From the NCBI GenBank assembly GCA_026982835.1, contig JALSGI010000739.1, positions 1 to 10,402 of the forward strand: a stretch of DNA of 10,402 nucleotides, given 5' to 3'. The notes under the pieces were generated by a model, which saw only the letters and a program-made list of their open reading frames with translations, was not told the origin of the DNA and ran no database searches. Shown here one piece after another: positions 1-4,914 of the stretch. Numbering within the stretch: the stretch's first letter is position 1; the number at the start of each line of letters is the position of its first letter. The stretch comes from Planctomycetota bacterium (GTDB lineage Bacteria > Planctomycetota > Planctomycetia > Pirellulales > S012-138). The position numbers and the translations under genes were made by a program.

Positions 1-419
1 CCCGTACCGACGTCCGCGGCTCCCTGGGATTGGAGGCGGCGATCCAGCGGGCGCTTGCCTACGTGGAGGCCGGGGCCGACTGGATCTTCCCCGAGGCCCT
101 GCAAAGCCCCCAGGAGTTTGCCCAGTTCGCCCAACGGGTGCCGGTGCCGCTGGTGGCCAACATGACCGAGTTTGGCCGAAGCCCGCTGCTTGCGGCCGAA
201 GAGCTGTTCCAGATGGGCTACACGGCCGTGCTTTTTCCGGTCACCTTGTTGCGGGTGGCCATGAAATCGGTACAAACGGCACTAGAGGTGCTCCGGCAAC
301 AGGGCACCCAGCAATCCCTGCTGGAGCAGATGCAGTCGCGGGCCGAACTGTACCAACTGCTCGACTACCACGACTATGAAGAACGGGACCGCCGCTACTT
401 TGGACACTCCCAGGAATGA
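1..419 (+). CDS. prpB: 2-methylisocitrate lyase, C-terminal part (5' end outside window)
   Basis: PrpB cleaves 2-methylisocitrate to pyruvate and succinate, the last step of the cytosolic methylcitrate cycle that disposes of propionyl-CoA. The reading frame is open from base 3 and gives 138 residues before TGA at 417-419; the E. coli enzyme is about 296 residues, so roughly the N-terminal half lies upstream. The fragment opens with the RTD of the family's ARTDA motif. It continues with AYVEAGADWIFPEAL, which carries the active-site Glu, then VANMTEFG, and ends with MQSRAELYQLLDYHDYEE, like the MQTRNELYE...YEE tail of PrpB. The KKCGH catalytic cysteine motif is not in the window. The family is isocitrate lyase/PEP mutase. 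The RTD and C-terminal signatures plus the adjacent prpC favour PrpB over isocitrate lyase or oxaloacetate decarboxylase. An apparent TTG start at 30 is internal and is not the true start. Confidence 0.9.
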   Translation, partial: RTDVRGSLGLEAAIQRALAYVEAGADWIFPEALQSPQEFAQFAQRVPVPLVANMTEFGRSPLLAAEELFQMGYTAVLFPVTLLRVAMKSVQTALEVLRQQGTQQSLLEQMQSRAELYQLLDYHDYEERDRRYFGHSQE

Positions 420-428
420 CACACGGCC

Positions 429-1553
429 ATGAACGAAACCATCTATCGACCCGGCCTGGAGGGAATCGTCGCCGGCCAGACGAGCATCAGCTCGATTGCC
501 GACGGGCTGCGCTACCGCGGCTACCCCATCGAGCAACTGGCCCAGCACAGCTCCTTCGAGGAGGTGGCTTACCTGGTGCTTCACGGCGAGCTGCCCACGC
601 AGGGCCAACTGGACCAGTTCCGCAACCAGATCGGTCAGGCGATGGAGCTACCCGAAGAGATCACCGCCACGCTGCGAAGCATTCCGCCTGGGGTGCCCAT
701 GATGGACGTGATGCGCACCGGGGCCAGTCTTTTGGGGCATTGGGACGAGCAGGCCCAGGACATCTCCACCGAAGCCACCTTGGCCAAGGCGGTGCGGCTG
801 GTGGCCCGGCTGCCGCTGGTGATGTGCTACCGCCACCGGCTGCGCCAGGGCCAGCAGGTGGTGCCGCCGCGCAAAGACCAATCGCTGGCTTATAACATCC
901 TCTGGATGCTCCGCGACCAGGAACCGCAGCCGGACCACGTGCGGGCCTTGGACGTGACGCTCATCCTGTACGTGGAGCACGAGTTCAACGCCTCGACTTT
1001 CACCGCCCGCGTGGTGGCCAGCACGCTTTCGGACCTGCACTCGGCCGTCACGGCGGCCATCGGGGCGCTGAAAGGGCCCCTGCACGGCGGGGCCAACGAG
1101 CGGGTGCTGGACTACCTGCTTAAGCTTCGCTCCCCCGAAGAGGCCGCCCAGTGGGTAGGGCAGGCCCTGCAGCGCAAGGAGCGGATCATGGGCTTTGGGC
1201 ACCGGGTCTATCGCACCGGCGACCCCCGGGCGGCGATCCTGGCCCCCTACTGCGAGCAACTGGCCGCCCAGACCGGCAACCAGCCGATGGAAGCCGTGGC
1301 CGCACGCATCGAGCAGGAAGTGCGGCAGCAGAAGAACATCCCGCCCAACGTGGACTATCCGGCCGGGCGGCTCTACTACTACCTGGGGCTGGCCGTGGAC
1401 CTTTATACGCCGCTTTTTGTCATCAGCCGCACGGTGGGCTGGTCGGCCCACGTGCTGGAACAGCAAGCGGCCAACCGGCTGATTCGCCCGCGGGCCCGCT
1501 ACGTGGGGGCCCAGCCACGCGACTACGTGCCGCTGGAGCAGCGGAGAGAATAG
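429..1553 (+). CDS. prpC: 2-methylcitrate synthase (citrate synthase family)
   Basis: This enzyme condenses propionyl-CoA with oxaloacetate to 2-methylcitrate, the entry step of the methylcitrate cycle; many family members also accept acetyl-CoA. The protein has 374 residues, the usual length for the short type I/II citrate synthase-like proteins. All catalytic residues are visible: His219 in PLHGGANER, His258 in MGFGHRVYRTGDPRA and Asp309 in PPNVDYPAG. The family motif around His184 (YVEHEFNASTFTAR) is also present. Start ATG 429 lies 9 bp after the prpB stop. AGGAA at 412-416, overlapping that stop, may be the ribosome binding site at a rather long spacing, suggesting translational coupling. 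Sequence alone does not firmly separate methylcitrate from citrate synthase; the call rests mainly on prpB next door. The third enzyme (PrpD or AcnD) is not in the window. Confidence 0.85.
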   Translation: MNETIYRPGLEGIVAGQTSISSIADGLRYRGYPIEQLAQHSSFEEVAYLVLHGELPTQGQLDQFRNQIGQAMELPEEITATLRSIPPGVPMMDVMRTGASLLGHWDEQAQDISTEATLAKAVRLVARLPLVMCYRHRLRQGQQVVPPRKDQSLAYNILWMLRDQEPQPDHVRALDVTLILYVEHEFNASTFTARVVASTLSDLHSAVTAAIGALKGPLHGGANERVLDYLLKLRSPEEAAQWVGQALQRKERIMGFGHRVYRTGDPRAAILAPYCEQLAAQTGNQPMEAVAARIEQEVRQQKNIPPNVDYPAGRLYYYLGLAVDLYTPLFVISRTVGWSAHVLEQQAANRLIRPRARYVGAQPRDYVPLEQRRE

Positions 1554-1554
1554 C

Positions 1555-1621
1555 CTTGGGGGCGTGGAGGCTTGGGGGCTTGGAGGGATACAGAGCCCCG
1601 CACGTCAGTGCGGGGAGAAGC
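1555..1621 (+). repeat. 67-bp direct repeat, copy 1
   Basis: It matches 1788-1854 at an offset of 233 bp with two differences in 67 positions (G1564/C1797 and C1606/T1839). It contains octamer units and the CCCCGCAC/GTGCGGGG hairpin. The second difference falls in the hairpin loop (GTCA against GTTA), so the stem is intact in both copies. The boundaries are sharp: the bases immediately outside differ on both sides. Confidence 0.9.
1596..1615 (+). repeat. Hairpin module B (stem CCCCGCAC/GTGCGGGG, loop GTCA); possible 3' structure for prpC
   Basis: This is a perfect 8-bp stem with a 4-base loop, 42 bases after the prpC stop codon. No T-tract follows, so it is not a classical intrinsic terminator. 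It could still stabilise the 3' end of the prpBC message. It is one of four such hairpins in this gap. Confidence 0.6.
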
Positions 1622-1671
1622 GGCGGATGAAGTCTTGGGTCGTGGGTCTTGCGGCGGTGCTTCCGCACCAG

Positions 1672-1697
1672 TGCAAGAAAAAGCGTTTCTTCTTGCA
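1672..1697. repeat. Inverted repeat TGCAAGAA / TTCTTGCA
   Basis: Perfect 8-bp arms (1672-1679 and 1690-1697) flank 10 bases that can pair further (AAA with TTT). The left arm and loop, TGCAAGAAAAAGCGT, recur with one change at 3804-3818, just upstream of the dispersed repeat in the flgF-flgG gap. The segment therefore looks like another reusable repeat module rather than an operator. Confidence 0.6.
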
Positions 1698-1706
1698 ATC
1701 GGCGAG

Positions 1707-1726
1707 CCGCCAGCTTCAGCTGGCGG
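1707..1726 (+). repeat. Hairpin module B (stem CCGCCAGC/GCTGGCGG, loop TTCA)
   Basis: The 8-bp stem is perfect and preceded by GCGAG. Compared with the next copy at 1756-1775 (stem CCGCCGAC/GTCGGCGG), the changed bases are compensated on the other arm while the TTCA loop is unchanged. Pairing is thus maintained. Confidence 0.75.
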
Positions 1727-1755
1727 AGGGCGTGGAGGCTTGGAGGGATGGCGAG

Positions 1756-1775
1756 CCGCCGACTTCAGTCGGCGG
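1756..1775 (+). repeat. Hairpin module B (stem CCGCCGAC/GTCGGCGG, loop TTCA)
   Basis: Perfect 8-bp stem, GCGAG before it and AGGG after it, exactly as at 1707-1726. It differs from that copy only by compensated stem bases. Confidence 0.75.
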
Positions 1776-1787
1776 AGGGCTTGAGGG

Positions 1788-1854
1788 CTTGGGGGCCTGG
1801 AGGCTTGGGGGCTTGGAGGGATACAGAGCCCCGCACGTTAGTGCGGGGAGAAGC
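1788..1854 (+). repeat. 67-bp direct repeat, copy 2
   Basis: This is the second copy of the unit at 1555-1621, identical at 65 of 67 positions. Its left part belongs to a six-unit octamer tract (1774-1821), so the repeat may have arisen by unequal exchange between octamer tracts or by insertion of a second element. Confidence 0.9.
1829..1848 (+). repeat. Hairpin module B (stem CCCCGCAC/GTGCGGGG, loop GTTA)
   Basis: Same stem as 1596-1615, with one loop change. It lies inside the second 67-bp repeat copy. Confidence 0.7.
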
Positions 1855-2001
1855 AATATCGGCTTGCGGCTTGCGACTTGCGCCGTGCGCCGGTGCTGCC
1901 GCACCAGAAGTCTTGGGTCTTGGGTCTTGGGCGGGTGCTTCCGCACCGGGCGAGAATACAACGTGCTTGTAGAAAACAGAAAACTACGCACTGGTGAAAC
2001 C

Positions 2002-2029
2002 GCGGCTCGGCAGGAGCCTCGCCCTCCCA
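2002..2029 (-). repeat. Planctomycete-type dispersed repeat, minus orientation
   Basis: Read on the minus strand this 28-base unit matches 3832-3859 with one difference. Its core is GGGAGGGCGAGGCTCC followed by TGCCGAGCCGC. Chance translations of it (GGRGSCRAA, GRARLLPSR) are strings I recall from many spurious small proteins annotated in planctomycete genomes; this is memory, not a search. The sequence between it and the small minus-strand gene (2030-2096) includes an inverted repeat at 2047-2071 (GGGCTTT/AAAGCCC). Confidence 0.7.
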
Positions 2030-2046
2030 AACTTGTGTTTTTCAAC

Positions 2047-2071
2047 GGGCTTTAGCCGAGAGAGAAAGCCC
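2047..2071. repeat. Inverted repeat GGGCTTT / AAAGCCC, 11-base loop
   Basis: Perfect 7-bp arms at 2047-2053 and 2065-2071. It lies 40-65 bases downstream of the minus-strand gene and could form a 3' hairpin on its transcript. On the minus strand the stem is followed by GTTGAAAAAC, not a T-run, so a terminator role is doubtful. Confidence 0.4.
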
Positions 2072-2096
2072 CACGGCCAATTCGGAGTTGCTGTTG

Positions 2097-2127
2097 CAGA
2101 GAGAAAAAAACTCACTTTTTCGCTCTG
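2097..2127 (-). terminator. AT-rich hairpin across the stop codon of the small membrane gene (weak terminator candidate)
   Basis: The arms 2097-2108 and 2116-2127 pair over 12 positions with one mismatch (A2102/G2122) around a 7-base loop. Read on the minus strand this gives a GC-containing stem base with a run of Ts in the descending arm, overlapping the TGA at 2112-2114. It may end transcription of that gene, but the T-run lies inside the stem, which is atypical. Confidence 0.3.
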
Positions 2128-2507
2128 ACAACGGCCAGCAGCACTCCGACGATCAGGCCGGAGCCGGCGAGCAACAAAACGGTGGCATCGTTCCTCCCCC
2201 GTGGCCACAGGAGACATTGACCTGCCGCGAGGGCAAAAGCCGTGCTGCCCAGCAACAGGATTGCGCCTTGCAGGCCTGCGTTCTGCTGCCCGTGCAACTG
2301 CAAAAGATAACACAACAGGGCGAACAGCCCGCCGACGATGGATACGGCAAGCAGGCCGGGTAGCACGTCGATGAGCGTCTTCAGCGGCCCGACTTCGACG
2401 AAGGGAATGGCCAAAGTCAAGAACACCTGAAATGCACAATGCGAAGCCCCCACGCCGATCAGAAAATACGTAAGCATCTTGGCGCATCTCTTTTGGGCGT
2501 CGCGCAT
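2112..2507 (-). CDS. Hypothetical small integral membrane protein, four predicted membrane segments
   Basis: I do not recognise the family. The protein has 131 residues. After a short positively charged N-terminus (MRDAQKRCAK) come hydrophobic segments at about residues 11-33, 46-71, 79-101 and 108-127, and it ends in VRAKK. The pattern fits a polytopic inner-membrane protein. ATG 2507 is chosen because AGGAG (2515-2519, minus strand) lies 7 bases upstream; a later ATG at 2477 has no comparable site. The open frame continues upstream to about 3071, but that part is Arg/Cys/Pro-rich and overlaps flgF, so I reject it. The gene is transcribed away from the flagellar genes, and nothing in the sequence links it to either neighbouring pathway. 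Confidence 0.65.
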   Translation of the reverse strand: MRDAQKRCAKMLTYFLIGVGASHCAFQVFLTLAIPFVEVGPLKTLIDVLPGLLAVSIVGGLFALLCYLLQLHGQQNAGLQGAILLLGSTAFALAAGQCLLWPRGRNDATVLLLAGSGLIVGVLLAVVRAKK

Positions 2508-2514
2508 GAGGATG

Positions 2515-2519
2515 CTCCT
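2515..2519 (-). promoter_or_regulatory. Shine-Dalgarno site for the small membrane protein
   Basis: Minus-strand AGGAG with 7 bases to ATG 2507. It decides the start of this gene in favour of 131 rather than 121 residues. Confidence 0.6.
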
Positions 2520-2642
2520 GCCAGGTCTTTTCTCGCACGGAACGAGCCGCCGCTTTGCTTCTTGCGCACAGAGAATCCCGCAACGGCACTGACCACCGGC
2601 AGCGACGGGATGCTGCAGCCGATTGTAGACCGGCCGGCGAGC

Positions 2643-2669
2643 CTCCGGCAACACACGCCGCTGCCGGAG
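2643..2669. repeat. Inverted repeat CTCCGGCA / TGCCGGAG, 11-base loop
   Basis: Perfect 8-bp arms (2643-2650 and 2662-2669) around 11 bases. Its geometry (8+11+8) equals that of the inverted repeat at 8769-8795. It could be an operator, an RNA hairpin in the minus-strand leader, or another repeat module. Confidence 0.5.
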
Positions 2670-2888
2670 TCCAAATGCCCAGGCGAGCCGCCACTTTCCG
2701 GTGGCCGAAGCCGGGCCGCCGCAAGGCCAGCTTTTCCATCCCACTTGGTGAAACACGCACCGTACGGAACTGCCTACCCGCAGCGCCAAATCTGCGCCTA
2801 GCCGGGCAACTTTTGCGCGTGCCTTGTTGCCTGGGAGGAGCTGCCAGCAGCGGGAGCTTTGCCGGGGGCTAGCACACTTATCTTCTTT

Positions 2889-2898
2889 TGCAATTGCA
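2889..2898. promoter_or_regulatory. Perfect 10-bp palindrome TGCAATTGCA upstream of the sigma-54 candidate
   Basis: A dyad-symmetric, AT-centred site 47 bases upstream of the -24 element. It is a plausible regulator binding site, but short palindromes arise by chance and no family is assigned. Confidence 0.25.
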
Positions 2899-2944
2899 GG
2901 TTGAAATGCCAGCGGTGGGGTTTTTCTTGCTCCCGATGAGGCTT

Positions 2945-2960
2945 TGGCATCCGGGTTGCC
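2945..2960 (+). promoter_or_regulatory. Candidate sigma-54 (-24/-12) promoter for the flgF operon
   Basis: The sequence TGGCATCCGGGTTGCC matches the RpoN consensus TGGCACG-N4-TTGCW. GG and GC are at exactly the required spacing, TGGCA and TTGC are complete, and there are differences at positions 6 (T for C, tolerated), 7 and 16. The predicted transcript would start near 2971 and leave a leader of about 52 bases before flgF ATG 3023. Sigma-54 control of rod and hook genes is common in polarly flagellated bacteria; that it operates here is inference. Confidence 0.45.
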
Positions 2961-3022
2961 TAAGCAAAGCGGCCGCAGGCTTTCCCTGGAGTTCCCCCTG
3001 GAGAGGCGAGCTGGCACGAACC

Positions 3023-3775
3023 ATGCCCTACGGACTTTACATCTCGGCCGAAGGGGCGCTGGCCCAAGCACGGCGGTTGGAGGTGATCGCCAACAACCTG
3101 GCCAACGTCGATACGGTGGGCTTCAAGCGTGAGGTGCTGCAAGTGCAGGCCCGGCACGCCGAAGCCATCCAGCAAGGCCAGGACGTGCCGGAAAACGAAA
3201 CGCTGAACAACCTGGGCGGGGGGGTGAAGGTAGTGGGCACAAAGACGGACTTCTCCCCCGGCCCCTTGCGCCGCACCGGCCGACCCACCGACCTGGCCAT
3301 CGCCGGTCCCGGGTTCTTCCTGGTCCGCCGCGGCGAACAGAACTACCTGACTCGGGCGGGCAACTTCGAGCTGACGGCTCAAGGCCAACTGACCACCGTG
3401 CACGGCGACCCGGTGCTTGCCGCCGACGGTACGCCGGTGCAACTGGACCCGATGCTGCCCTGGTACGTGACCGAAACGGGCGAAGTGGTGCAGGCCGGCG
3501 AGGCGGTGCCGCTGGCCCTGGTGATGCCGCGGCAGGTGGGCGACCTGGCCAAGGTGGGCGACAACCTCTTTTTGCCCGTGGCTCCGGTGGAGCCGGTCCC
3601 CCCGCCGCAGCGACGCGTGCTCAGCGGCCACTTGGAACAATCCACCGTGCGCCCCGTGCAGGAGATGCTGGCCATGATCGAGACCACCCGGGCCTTCGAG
3701 GCCAACATGCGGCTGATCCAGCACCAGGACCTGATGCTGGGCCAGATGATCGGCCGGCTGCTCACACGGAGCTAG
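3023..3775 (+). CDS. flgF: Flagellar proximal rod protein FlgF
   Basis: FlgF is a component of the periplasmic rod, exported by the flagellar type III apparatus without a cleaved signal. The product has 250 residues (E. coli FlgF 251). The N-terminal rod motif is clear (residues 20-36, VIANNLANVDTVGFKRE). The central part has LAIAGPGFFLVRRGE and YLTRAGNFEL (residues 91-116). The conserved C-terminal helix has VRPVQEMLAMIETTRAFEAN (residues 209-228). ATG 3023 was chosen because it aligns with the family N-terminus (MPYGLYISAEGALAQ). The frame stays open to 2888, but the extra 45 residues are unlike the family. No strong Shine-Dalgarno is seen; GGAGAGG lies about 17 bases upstream. It is the first gene of the flagellar run and precedes its paralogue flgG, the usual order. 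Confidence 0.9.
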   Translation: MPYGLYISAEGALAQARRLEVIANNLANVDTVGFKREVLQVQARHAEAIQQGQDVPENETLNNLGGGVKVVGTKTDFSPGPLRRTGRPTDLAIAGPGFFLVRRGEQNYLTRAGNFELTAQGQLTTVHGDPVLAADGTPVQLDPMLPWYVTETGEVVQAGEAVPLALVMPRQVGDLAKVGDNLFLPVAPVEPVPPPQRRVLSGHLEQSTVRPVQEMLAMIETTRAFEANMRLIQHQDLMLGQMIGRLLTRS

Positions 3776-4050
3776 TGACCCGGCCTCGAAGCTCCCGCTC
3801 CGATGCAAGAACAAGCGTCGATTGGTGCGACTGGGAGGGCGAGGCTCCCGCCGAGCCGCTGGAGTGGAAAAGAGTGTTGGTTTTGTTGGGCGCATTCTCA
3901 CAAGGGAGCTCCTCCAGCACAAACACAAATCATTGATAGCCCGCTAAACACGTACGCAGTTAAAGCTGGCGGGCTGGCCGTCGTGGCACTTTCGATCAAG
4001 TACCGAACTCCCCGAAAAAACCGTCCCCCCTGGCAACCGGAGAACGTCCC
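3776..4050. other. flgF-flgG intergenic gap with repeat-derived sequence
   Basis: These 275 bases separate two genes that are often adjacent. They contain the dispersed repeat at 3832-3859 and the TGCAAGAACAAGCGT fragment (3804-3818) shared with 1672-1686. An open frame at 3803-4054 runs through the repeat and overlaps flgG by 4 bases; it has no family resemblance and I regard it as spurious. I see no convincing promoter. Confidence 0.6.
3832..3859 (+). repeat. Planctomycete-type dispersed repeat, plus orientation
   Basis: 28 bases matching the reverse complement of 2002-2029 at 27 positions (CTCCC here, CTCCT there). The two copies bracket the small membrane gene and flgF in opposite orientations, so they could form an inverted-repeat pair 1.8 kb apart. 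Confidence 0.7.
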
Positions 4051-4857
4051 ATGACCATCATGGCCCTGCGAACCGCCGCCACCGGCATGGAGTCGATGCA
4101 AACCAAGCTCGACGCCATTGCCAACAACCTGGCCAACGTCAACACGGTGGCCTTCAAGCGCGACCGGGTCAACTTCGAGGACCTGTACTACTACCACGTG
4201 AAACTGCCCGGGGCCGAGGATACCCAAGGGAACTTCGCACCCACAGGCATTTACCTGGGGCTGGGCTCCCGCGTCAGCAGCGTGCAGAGCGACTTCCGCC
4301 AGGGCACGCTGGAACAGACGAACAAGCCGCTGGACATCGCCATCGAGGGCGAAGGTTTTTTCCAAGTAACCGACCCGGCCACCAACCAGATCCTCTACAC
4401 CCGGGCCGGCAACTTCAACATGAACGCCCAGCGGCAGTTGGTGATGGGCTCGGCCGGGGTGGGCCGGTTGCTGGAGCCGCCGATTACCATCCCCCAGGAC
4501 GCCATTTCCATCCTGATTAGTCCCGACGGGGTGGTGTCGGTTCTCCAGCCGGGCAACCCGCAGCCGCAGCAGGTGGGCACGATCCAGTTGGCCCGATTCC
4601 CCAACCCCGATGGGCTGGTGAAGATGGGCGAGAACCTGTTCGCCGAAAGCGGGGCCTCGGGGCCGCCGCTTTTGGCCCAGCCGGGGCAAAACGGCGTGGG
4701 CCGCGTGCGCCAAGGGGCGCTGGAGACCTCCAACGTGGAACCGGTACGCGAGCTGATCGACCTGATCACCACCCAGCGGGCCTTTGAAATGAACGCCGAA
4801 GCCGTGCAGGCCGGCGACCAGATGCTGCAACTGGTAACCAGTCTGCGGCGGTTCTAA
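4051..4857 (+). CDS. flgG: Flagellar distal rod protein FlgG
   Basis: FlgG forms the distal rod, the drive shaft that passes through the P- and L-rings and joins the hook. The product has 268 residues (E. coli 260). The N-terminus has ALRTAATGM and AIANNLANVNTVAFKRDR (residues 5-40). Then come LDIAIEGEGFFQV, LYTRAGNFNMNAQRQLV and, near the end, NVEPVRELIDLITTQRAFEMN with the LQLVTSLRRF tail. The ATG at 4051 has GGAGAA at 4039-4044, 6 bases upstream, a good ribosome binding site. A 41-base stretch coding for the N-terminal motif is nearly identical to that of flgF (38 of 41 positions), reflecting their paralogy. Confidence 0.95.
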   Translation: MTIMALRTAATGMESMQTKLDAIANNLANVNTVAFKRDRVNFEDLYYYHVKLPGAEDTQGNFAPTGIYLGLGSRVSSVQSDFRQGTLEQTNKPLDIAIEGEGFFQVTDPATNQILYTRAGNFNMNAQRQLVMGSAGVGRLLEPPITIPQDAISILISPDGVVSVLQPGNPQPQQVGTIQLARFPNPDGLVKMGENLFAESGASGPPLLAQPGQNGVGRVRQGALETSNVEPVRELIDLITTQRAFEMNAEAVQAGDQMLQLVTSLRRF

Positions 4858-4914
4858 GCAAACCCTGCCGGTGTGAGAGAAACGCATCTTCCCCCAGAAG
4901 CGACACGACCCGCC

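Larger units (their letters stand above)
1555..1950 (+). repeat. Composite intergenic repeat array (octamer tandems, hairpins, heptamer tandems)
   Basis: This gene-free stretch begins one base after the prpC stop and is built of recurring modules. Module A is tandem octamers of consensus TGGRGGCT, at 1557-1588 (4 units), 1725-1748 (3) and 1774-1821 (6). Each tract ends in TGGAGGGA. Module B is a hairpin flanked by GAG, with an 8-bp stem and a 4-base loop, at 1596-1615, 1707-1726, 1756-1775 and 1829-1848. Module C is tandem heptamers: TCTTGGG at 1633-1653 (imperfect) and 1911-1931 (three perfect), and GGCTTGC at 1861-1888 (degenerating). Module D is a small GGTGC-N4-GCACC hairpin at 1656-1669, 1892-1905 and 1934-1947. 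Open frames across it are low-complexity and differ in every frame, so I see no gene. Related modules recur at 7849-7896 and 8600-8720. Confidence 0.85.
2508..3022. other. Divergent intergenic region between the membrane-protein gene and flgF
   Basis: These 515 bases hold no convincing gene; reading frames through them have no coding character or family resemblance. Visible structures are an inverted repeat at 2643-2669, a perfect palindrome TGCAATTGCA at 2889-2898 and a sigma-54-like promoter at 2945-2960. GAGCCGCCAC at 2685-2694 followed by GTGGC looks like a decayed copy of the GAGCC hairpin module. The region presumably holds the promoters of both divergent units. Confidence 0.6.

Noticed and set aside
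1555..1950. CRISPR array, because of regular direct repeats
   Set aside because: Units are 7-8 bases in contiguous tandem or hairpins at irregular spacing; there are no 24-40-base repeats separated by unique spacers of equal length, and no cas genes.
1564..2055. Plus-strand open frames of 70-163 codons in the gap after prpC
   Set aside because: They translate repeat units into low-complexity strings (GLGAWRLGGLEG and similar) in every frame, with no family resemblance.
3012..3027. TGGCACGAACCATGCC overlapping the flgF start codon looks like a second sigma-54 promoter
   Set aside because: The -12 part is ATGCC rather than TTGCW, and the transcript would start inside flgF, so it could not express the full gene.
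2112..3071. Long minus-strand open frame of 319 codons extending the small membrane protein upstream
   Set aside because: The extra N-terminal part is Arg/Cys/Pro-rich without any domain, overlaps the flgF start on the other strand and lacks a ribosome site; ATG 2507 has one.
3928..3962. TTGATA at 3933-3938 as a sigma-70 promoter for flgG
   Set aside because: No -10-like hexamer occurs at 16-18 bases; the nearest AT-rich stretch (TTAAAG) is about 21 bases away.
3803..4054. 83-codon open frame in the flgF-flgG gap
   Set aside because: It runs through the dispersed repeat, has no ribosome site or family resemblance, and overlaps the flgG start.
4873..4914. GTG start at 4873 for flgA
   Set aside because: It would add 14 residues before the signal peptide, with no better ribosome site; ATG 4915 places the hydrophobic signal correctly.
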